A stretch of 11,763 nucleotides of DNA from Bacteroidota bacterium (GTDB lineage: Bacteria > Bacteroidota > Bacteroidia > Bacteroidales > Prolixibacteraceae), in NCBI GenBank assembly GCA_013203755.1, contig JABMPI010000331.1, positions 1 through 11,763 on the forward strand. The letters are read 5' to 3'. Below, one piece after another: positions 6,343 to 11,763 of the stretch. The stretch's first letter is position 1, and each line of letters begins with the position of its first letter. The notes beneath the pieces are model-generated. The model ran no database searches, was not told where the DNA came from, and saw only the letters and a list, made by a program, of their open reading frames with translations. The position numbers were made by a program, and so were the translations under genes.

Positions 6343-7672
6343 ATTAAGAATGTATTTGCTACTCCTTGCCATAGGAGTTGCTACATTTGGGGTAAATGCG
6401 CAGGAGGAATCTACCTCTTTTTCGTTGGAGAAAGCGCAGCAATTTGCTATGGAAAACTCGTATGTTTTGCATAACACTTCGCAAGATATTATAATAGCGC
6501 AGAAAAAGGTTTGGGAAACAATTTCTACCGGATTACCGCAGGTATCAGGTTCGGCAAACTACAACATGTTTTTAAAACTGCCGGTTTCGTTGCTTCCAGG
6601 GGAATTTTTTGGTGAACCTGCAGGCACATATATTCCTGTAAAATTTGGACAAGATTATAATTCTAATTTTGGATTAAATGTGTCTCAGGTTATTTTCGAT
6701 GGTTCGTATATTGTTGGAGTTGGTTCGTCGCAACTCTATTTAAACCTCTCGAAACAGGCGCACGAGAAAGTAGAAATTGATATTCGGGATGCTGTTACAC
6801 AAGCCTATTATATGGTTTTAATAAGCGAACGTTATAAAATTGTAATGGAAGAGAATCTTGTTAATACACAAAAAATGTACAACGAGACTAAGATCTATTA
6901 TGACAATGGTTTTCGAGAAGAGCAAGATGTTTCGCAGGTGAAGATTATACTTAAGAATGCTGAAAATGAAGTGTTAAAAGCAAATAGAGAAATTTCGGTT
7001 GCAAAAGTGGTATTAAAGTATGCAATGGGTTACGACCTGGAAACAGAGATTAATTTAACAAGTGATTTAGAGAATTTTCTCTTGCCATTGGTTGCAAGGG
7101 AAAACAGCTTTAATTTCGAATCTAATAACCATATCGATTATCGCTTGGCACACTCCAATTTCCAGGTTTCAGAGAAATTGCTGAAACTCGAAAAAGTGAC
7201 CTATATGCCACGTTTAAGTGGTTTTTATAATTTTTCAAAAACAGCCTACAGTAATGAAGCCAATTTAATTAAAAATGAATGGTTTCCTTCGTCATTGGTT
7301 GGATTTCAACTTACCATGAAATTGTTTAATTCGGGGCAAAAAAGGTCTAAAGTGCAACAGGCTAAAATTGAATTAGACAAAGCAAAAACGCAACGAAAAT
7401 TAGCTGAAATTACCCTTCAGAAAGATTATTTAACTGCTTCGGCAGAAATGGAGTCTGCAATTGAACGTTATGAAAACGATAGAGAAAACAGAGAATTGGC
7501 TAAAGGAATTTTGGATAAAACTAAAATTAAATTCAAGAACGGTATTAGTGGAAGTTCCGAGCTTTCGCAAATAGAAACTCAATATATTAATTCGTTTCAG
7601 GCATTGGTAGCTTCCACAATGCAATTACTTCAATCCGATTTGAAATTGAAAAAAGCTGCCGGAAGTTTATAA
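6332..7672 (+). CDS. TolC-family outer-membrane efflux protein
   Basis: The outer-membrane duct of the tripartite pump, 446 residues from the ATG at 6332. A Sec signal peptide spans about residues 1-23 (hydrophobic MYLLLLAIGVATFG then VNAQ). The mature chain shows the two-fold TolC architecture. It has long amphipathic helices, a beta-barrel strand around VSQVIFDGSYIVG, and the second repeat with MKLFNSGQKRSKVQQAK and a helical hairpin to the C terminus. Three ATGs are possible, 6323, 6332 and 6350. The first two overlap tetR by 20 and 11 bases; 6350 would shorten the charged part of the signal peptide. I chose 6332 because MKLKLR gives a normal signal-peptide start, but 6323 is not excluded. 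Translation is probably coupled to tetR. The adaptor gene follows after 31 bp. Confidence 0.93.
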   Translation: MKLKLRMYLLLLAIGVATFGVNAQEESTSFSLEKAQQFAMENSYVLHNTSQDIIIAQKKVWETISTGLPQVSGSANYNMFLKLPVSLLPGEFFGEPAGTYIPVKFGQDYNSNFGLNVSQVIFDGSYIVGVGSSQLYLNLSKQAHEKVEIDIRDAVTQAYYMVLISERYKIVMEENLVNTQKMYNETKIYYDNGFREEQDVSQVKIILKNAENEVLKANREISVAKVVLKYAMGYDLETEINLTSDLENFLLPLVARENSFNFESNNHIDYRLAHSNFQVSEKLLKLEKVTYMPRLSGFYNFSKTAYSNEANLIKNEWFPSSLVGFQLTMKLFNSGQKRSKVQQAKIELDKAKTQRKLAEITLQKDYLTASAEMESAIERYENDRENRELAKGILDKTKIKFKNGISGSSELSQIETQYINSFQALVASTMQLLQSDLKLKKAAGSL

Positions 7673-7703
7673 TTCATTCAGAAAAAAATAAAAAAGAAAT
7701 ACG

Positions 7704-8825
7704 ATGAAAAAGATTTTAATGGTATTAACGGCTGCAGTTATTATTGCTTCTTGCAGCGCCCCGGCAGCCACCGACGACGAAACAACAAAACGTCAGCAAT
7801 TGCAGGGATACAAACAAGAATTACTTGCTTTAGAGCAAAAAATTGATGGGCTTGAAAAAGAGCTTGCTTTAACTGAAGTTGACGAAGTGGTTCGAGTTAA
7901 AGTGGTGGAATTGCAAAACGAAATTTTCGAACATTTTATTGAGGTTACTGGTAAAGTTGAGGCAGAACAAGATGTTAATGTAAGTCCTGAAATGGCTGGT
8001 GTAATTATGGAGGTTTTTGTGACAGAGGGACAAACTGTAACGAAAGGAGAAGTATTGGCAAAATTAAGCAGCGAAATTTTAGAGCGTACTATTGATGAGT
8101 TGGTAGTTCAGCAAGAGTTGGCAATTACCAATTTTGAACGTCAGAAAAATTTATGGGATCAAAATATTGGTTCCGAGATGCAATTTCTTCAGGCAAAAAA
8201 TAGTAAAGAGAGTTTGGAAAAACGCATTGCCAGTTTGAATTCTCAAATAGAAATGGCAAATATTAAATCTCCGGTAAGTGGTGTAGTTGATGTGGTTTAT
8301 CAGAAAAAAGGACACATTGGAAGTCCCCAGGTTCCTTTTGCCAAAGTAATAAACATTAGCAAAATAAAAGTGTATGCCGATGTTTCTGAATTCTATCTAA
8401 CAAAAATTGAAACGGGCGATAAAGTGGAGTTGTTTTTTCCTGCTTTGAATCGTGAATTGAAAGCTCCAATTTATCAAATTGGAAATACAATTGATCCTAA
8501 CAACCGCACTTTTAGGGTTCGGATTAATTTAAATAATTCCGACAATATGATTAAGCCTAATTTGCAATCGATTATAAAATTGCGCGATTATTTAAACAAG
8601 GAAGCAATTGTAGTGCCTTCGTTATACATTAAAGAAGATTTTAATGGGAACTATACCTACGTAGTTGAAAATAATAGTGGTAAAAAGGTAGCTAAAAAGG
8701 TATATGTTAGAACAGGTGTAACCAACAATAATATTACTGAAATTGTAGAGGGATTATCAGCTGGGATGCAAATTATCTCGGAAGGATTTAATCAGGTTTC
8801 TGATGGAACAGTTTTGCAGTTTTAG
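7704..8825 (+). CDS. RND efflux periplasmic adaptor lipoprotein (HlyD/AcrA family)
   Basis: The 373-residue membrane fusion protein links the RND permease to the TolC-like duct. Its lipoprotein signal ends in IIASC with Cys17 as the anchor. Residues 29-58 form an extra charged coiled-coil (LLALEQKIDGLEKELAL) before the usual core. The core follows in order: first lipoyl half 91-121 (VSPEMAGVIMEVFVTEGQTV), a short alpha-hairpin about 122-185, second lipoyl half 186-215 (IKSPVSGVVDVV), beta-barrel about 217-293 and membrane-proximal domain about 300-373. Spacing is 31 bp from the TolC gene and 27 bp to the permease gene, consistent with one transcript. The A-rich stretch before the ATG is a typical Bacteroidota leader. 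Substrate specificity cannot be read from this protein. Confidence 0.94.
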   Translation: MKKILMVLTAAVIIASCSAPAATDDETTKRQQLQGYKQELLALEQKIDGLEKELALTEVDEVVRVKVVELQNEIFEHFIEVTGKVEAEQDVNVSPEMAGVIMEVFVTEGQTVTKGEVLAKLSSEILERTIDELVVQQELAITNFERQKNLWDQNIGSEMQFLQAKNSKESLEKRIASLNSQIEMANIKSPVSGVVDVVYQKKGHIGSPQVPFAKVINISKIKVYADVSEFYLTKIETGDKVELFFPALNRELKAPIYQIGNTIDPNNRTFRVRINLNNSDNMIKPNLQSIIKLRDYLNKEAIVVPSLYIKEDFNGNYTYVVENNSGKKVAKKVYVRTGVTNNNITEIVEGLSAGMQIISEGFNQVSDGTVLQF

Positions 8826-8852
8826 TATATAAATCCCATTAAAAATTACAAA

Positions 8853-11763
8853 ATGGTGGATAAAATAAAGTCTAGTTTTAAAGAGATTCAACGCAGTTTT
8901 ACGCCTACTAATATAGCGTTGAAAAATAGAATATCGGTCTATATTTTTACGGTATTGCTGGTGTTTTTTGGATTGTATTCGTACAACCAAATGCCACGTG
9001 AATCGATGCCCGAAATTGTAGTACCCTACATTTTTGTACAAACTATATATCCGGGAAACTCTCCTGTTGATATAGAAAATTTGGTAACCCGACCAATAGA
9101 ACAGGAATTGAAAGGGTTGAAAGGAGTAAAGAAAGTTACATCCGGGTCGTACCAGGATGTAAGTACTGTGTTTGTGGAATTTAATACCAATGTAACCATA
9201 AAACAGGCCTTGCAGGATACCAAAGACAGAGTTGATAAAGCGAAGTCAGATTTACCAACAGATTTGCCCACGGATCCTATGGTTACGGATTTCGATTTAT
9301 CGGAGTTCCCAATTATGAATGTGAACATCTCGGGTGATTACAGTTTGGCCGAATTAAAGGATTATGCTGAAATTTTGCAGGAGGAGTTTGAAAGTTATAA
9401 AGAAGTTTCGGAAGCAAATATTCGGGGAATTGAAGAGCGTGAAATTCAAATAAATGTTGATCCACATAAATTGGATGCAGTTGGACTAGAGTTCGAAGAC
9501 ATTGCGTTTGCTATTCAGTTTGAAAACATAACTATGGGGGCAGGAGAATTTACCGCCGATCAAACTCGCAGAGTTATTCGAATTGATGCTGACTACAAAA
9601 ATATGGAACAAATAGCCAATACAATTATAAAGGTGAACAATGGCAAAGCGGTGTATATTCGCGATGTTGCAACTGTTGTCGATGGTTATAAAGAAAAGGC
9701 TACTGTTGCACGTTTAAATAATAAACCTGTAGTAACCCTATCAATTACAAAAAAATCGGGTGAAAATATTTTAGCTGCTTCGGCGAATGTTGTAAATGCA
9801 ATTGAAGAGCAAAAGGAGTTGGGCTATATTCCACGGAATCTGGAGGTAACAGTTACCGATGATACAACAAATTTTATTGAGGATACCATTTCGAATTTGG
9901 AAAACAGTATCATTCTTGGAATGATTTTGGTAATTTTTATTCTGTTTCTTTTCCTCGGCTTTAGAAATGCTCTGTTTGCAGGTTTAGCCATTCCATTATC
10001 GATGTTTTTATCGTTTATAATTCTTCAGCAAAGTGACAATACGCTTAACCAGATGGTGTTGTTTGGTTTAATACTGGCGCTGGGTATGTTAGTCGACAAT
10101 GCCATTGTAGTTGTTGAAAATGTGTACCGGTTATTTGGTTTGGGCTATTCTCCAATGGAAGCAACAATAAAGGGAGTTGGTGAAATAGCCACGCCGATTA
10201 TCTCATCAACGTTAACCACTCTGGCGGCATTTGTACCGCTTTTAATGTGGGAAGGACTAATTGGCCAGTTTATGAGCATTCTGCCAAAAACACTCATTGT
10301 TGTATTGGCATCGTCACTTTTTATTGCCTTAATTCTCAATCCGGCATTTATTGCAAAATACATGCGCATTGATGATATTACCAAAAAAGCAGATTGGAAA
10401 AAGTCACTTAAATTTGCAGGTATTATTACAATTTTTGCGGTAATATTCTACTTCGCGAAAATATATGTTATGGGAAATTTATTAGCTACGGTAGCATTGT
10501 TACTCGTTTTAAATTTTCTCGCTTTGCGTCCCTTGGCACGTTGGTTTCAAACTAAATTTCTGGGTTGGTTGGAAAATGGTTATACCCGGCAGTTAAGACA
10601 TGCTTTAAAAGGTCCATGGCCAAATATCTATTTTATTGGAACAATTGTTTTAATGATATTCTCCATGGCATTTTACTTCGGAGGAAATCCTAAAGTTCTG
10701 TTTTTTCCTGAAACTGAACCCACAACTGTTTTTGTTACCATGGAAGTGCCTTTGGGAACATCAATTGATAAAACAGATGAGGTTTCGAGGGAAGTAGAAG
10801 AAATTATTAAGGAAACACTAGCTCCGGTTGACCATATTGTACAATCGGTTACAACCAATGTTGGTGTGGGCAAGGGCGGAATGTTTGAGAGCGGAGCCAG
10901 TCCAAATAAATCATTAACTTCAATTTCATTTGTGGAGTTTAAATTGCGGGAAGGATTAAATACCAGTTTAATTATGCAACAACTTGCAGAAAATTTAGAC
11001 GGATTTGTTGGAGCCAGAATATATGTAGAAAAAGGAGACCAGGGGCCTCCAACAGGTGCTCCGATTAGTATTGATATAGCCGGCGATGAATTTGATGAAT
11101 TAATAAAAATTACAGATGATTTTATTAACATCATTGAAGAAGATAATATTGCTGGAATCGATGAGTTAAAATTAAATATTAATGCAAACCAACCAGAAAT
11201 GTTGGTTAAAATTGACCGCGAAAAAGCACGTTTGTATGAACTTTCTACTCAGAAAATTGCCATGGCATTCAGAAATGCGGTACATGGTTACGAGGCCAGC
11301 AAATTTAAAGATGGTGAAGATGAATACGATATTTTTATTCGATTGGATGAACAATACAGAAATGATGTTTCAACTTTAATGAACCAGAAAATTGTTGAGA
11401 ACGATCGTAAAATACCAATCTCAGCAGTGGCAAGTTTCGAATATTCAACTACCTACGATAAAATTAGCAGAGTAGATCATAAACGAGTAATAACAATTAC
11501 ATCGAATGTGGTGGAAGGATACAATGCAAACGATATTAATGCCAGAATTATGCAGGTGTTGCAAGATTACGATATGCCTAATGGCTATAATTTCGAGTTT
11601 TCGGGTGAACAGAAAGAACAAGCTGAAAGTATGGATTTTTTGATATTTGCTCTGTTAATTGCTATTGCCTTAATTGTAATTATTATGGTAACGCAGTTTA
11701 ATTCGTTAATAAGACCATTAATTATTATTGCAACGGTTCTCTTTAGTACCATTGGAGTATTCC
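8853..11763 (+). CDS. RND-family efflux permease, 3' end beyond the window
   Basis: The proton-driven inner-membrane pump of the operon. The frame is open without interruption from the ATG at 8853 to the window edge, giving 970 complete codons; the C-terminal third of the membrane domain is missing. TM1 is at about 27-44, followed by the family motif MPRESMPEI and a periplasmic porter domain to about 345. TM2-TM6 occupy about 353-498, including TM4 with GMLVDNAIVVVEN (411-423). Two further hydrophobic stretches, about 519-535 and 539-557, come before TM7 (about 593-610). The second porter domain follows, then TM8 (930-946) and the start of TM9. Asp415 aligns with AcrB Asp407, while Asn416 stands where AcrB has Asp408. 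Adaptor and duct genes lie just upstream. It is closer to the drug-type (HAE) than to the metal-type pumps; the substrate is unknown. Confidence 0.95.
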   Translation, partial: MVDKIKSSFKEIQRSFTPTNIALKNRISVYIFTVLLVFFGLYSYNQMPRESMPEIVVPYIFVQTIYPGNSPVDIENLVTRPIEQELKGLKGVKKVTSGSYQDVSTVFVEFNTNVTIKQALQDTKDRVDKAKSDLPTDLPTDPMVTDFDLSEFPIMNVNISGDYSLAELKDYAEILQEEFESYKEVSEANIRGIEEREIQINVDPHKLDAVGLEFEDIAFAIQFENITMGAGEFTADQTRRVIRIDADYKNMEQIANTIIKVNNGKAVYIRDVATVVDGYKEKATVARLNNKPVVTLSITKKSGENILAASANVVNAIEEQKELGYIPRNLEVTVTDDTTNFIEDTISNLENSIILGMILVIFILFLFLGFRNALFAGLAIPLSMFLSFIILQQSDNTLNQMVLFGLILALGMLVDNAIVVVENVYRLFGLGYSPMEATIKGVGEIATPIISSTLTTLAAFVPLLMWEGLIGQFMSILPKTLIVVLASSLFIALILNPAFIAKYMRIDDITKKADWKKSLKFAGIITIFAVIFYFAKIYVMGNLLATVALLLVLNFLALRPLARWFQTKFLGWLENGYTRQLRHALKGPWPNIYFIGTIVLMIFSMAFYFGGNPKVLFFPETEPTTVFVTMEVPLGTSIDKTDEVSREVEEIIKETLAPVDHIVQSVTTNVGVGKGGMFESGASPNKSLTSISFVEFKLREGLNTSLIMQQLAENLDGFVGARIYVEKGDQGPPTGAPISIDIAGDEFDELIKITDDFINIIEEDNIAGIDELKLNINANQPEMLVKIDREKARLYELSTQKIAMAFRNAVHGYEASKFKDGEDEYDIFIRLDEQYRNDVSTLMNQKIVENDRKIPISAVASFEYSTTYDKISRVDHKRVITITSNVVEGYNANDINARIMQVLQDYDMPNGYNFEFSGEQKEQAESMDFLIFALLIAIALIVIIMVTQFNSLIRPLIIIATVLFSTIGVF

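Noticed and set aside
10673..11134. Open frame of 153 codons on the minus strand inside the RND gene
   Set aside because: The opposite strand encodes uninterrupted RND permease sequence; the translation is serine-rich with no domain.

Overview
The window is AT-rich, and its gene content and signals point to a member of the Bacteroidota, probably of the Bacteroidales/Marinilabiliales type. The evidence is a DUF5020 outer-membrane protein, DUF2461, lipoproteins with Bacteroidota-style lipoboxes, near-absence of Shine-Dalgarno sequences (A-rich leaders instead), and several -7 promoter elements of the TAnnTTTG class. No mobile element, tRNA, rRNA or CRISPR array was seen. The genus cannot be decided from the sequence alone.

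Left part (1-3000, minus strand): an orphan secreted lipoprotein of unknown function (67-879) lies downstream of a two-gene unit. In that unit a predicted outer-membrane beta-barrel (DUF5020, 2313-2999) is followed 17 bp later by an NCS2/AzgA-type purine permease (994-2295). Together they look like a purine or nucleoside uptake route through both membranes. A terminator for the permease gene is fused to the putative promoter of the lipoprotein gene.

Middle part (3000-5534): a Tat-signal aldo/keto reductase (3151-4050, +) converges on a DUF2461 gene (4153-4806, -) across a hairpin. DUF2461 is divergent from ispD (4865-5533, +), the third enzyme of the MEP isoprenoid pathway, which has a good Bacteroidota promoter in the 58-bp gap.

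Right part (5534-11763, +): a tetR-family regulator, a TolC-like outer-membrane factor, a lipid-anchored HlyD/AcrA-type adaptor and an RND permease (cut by the window end at residue 970) form one tightly packed operon. This is a complete tripartite efflux pump with its own regulator. The 188-bp gap before tetR is the most structured non-coding stretch in the window. It holds a 46-bp imperfect palindrome overlapping the tetR -7 element (a likely autoregulatory operator), a perfect 9+7+9 palindrome, and a set of long complementary arms that could form mutually exclusive structures.

Nothing here is clearly a new biological system. The points most worth a second look are the dyad-rich tetR leader, the extra hydrophobic segments in the RND permease, and the pairing of DUF5020 with a purine permease.
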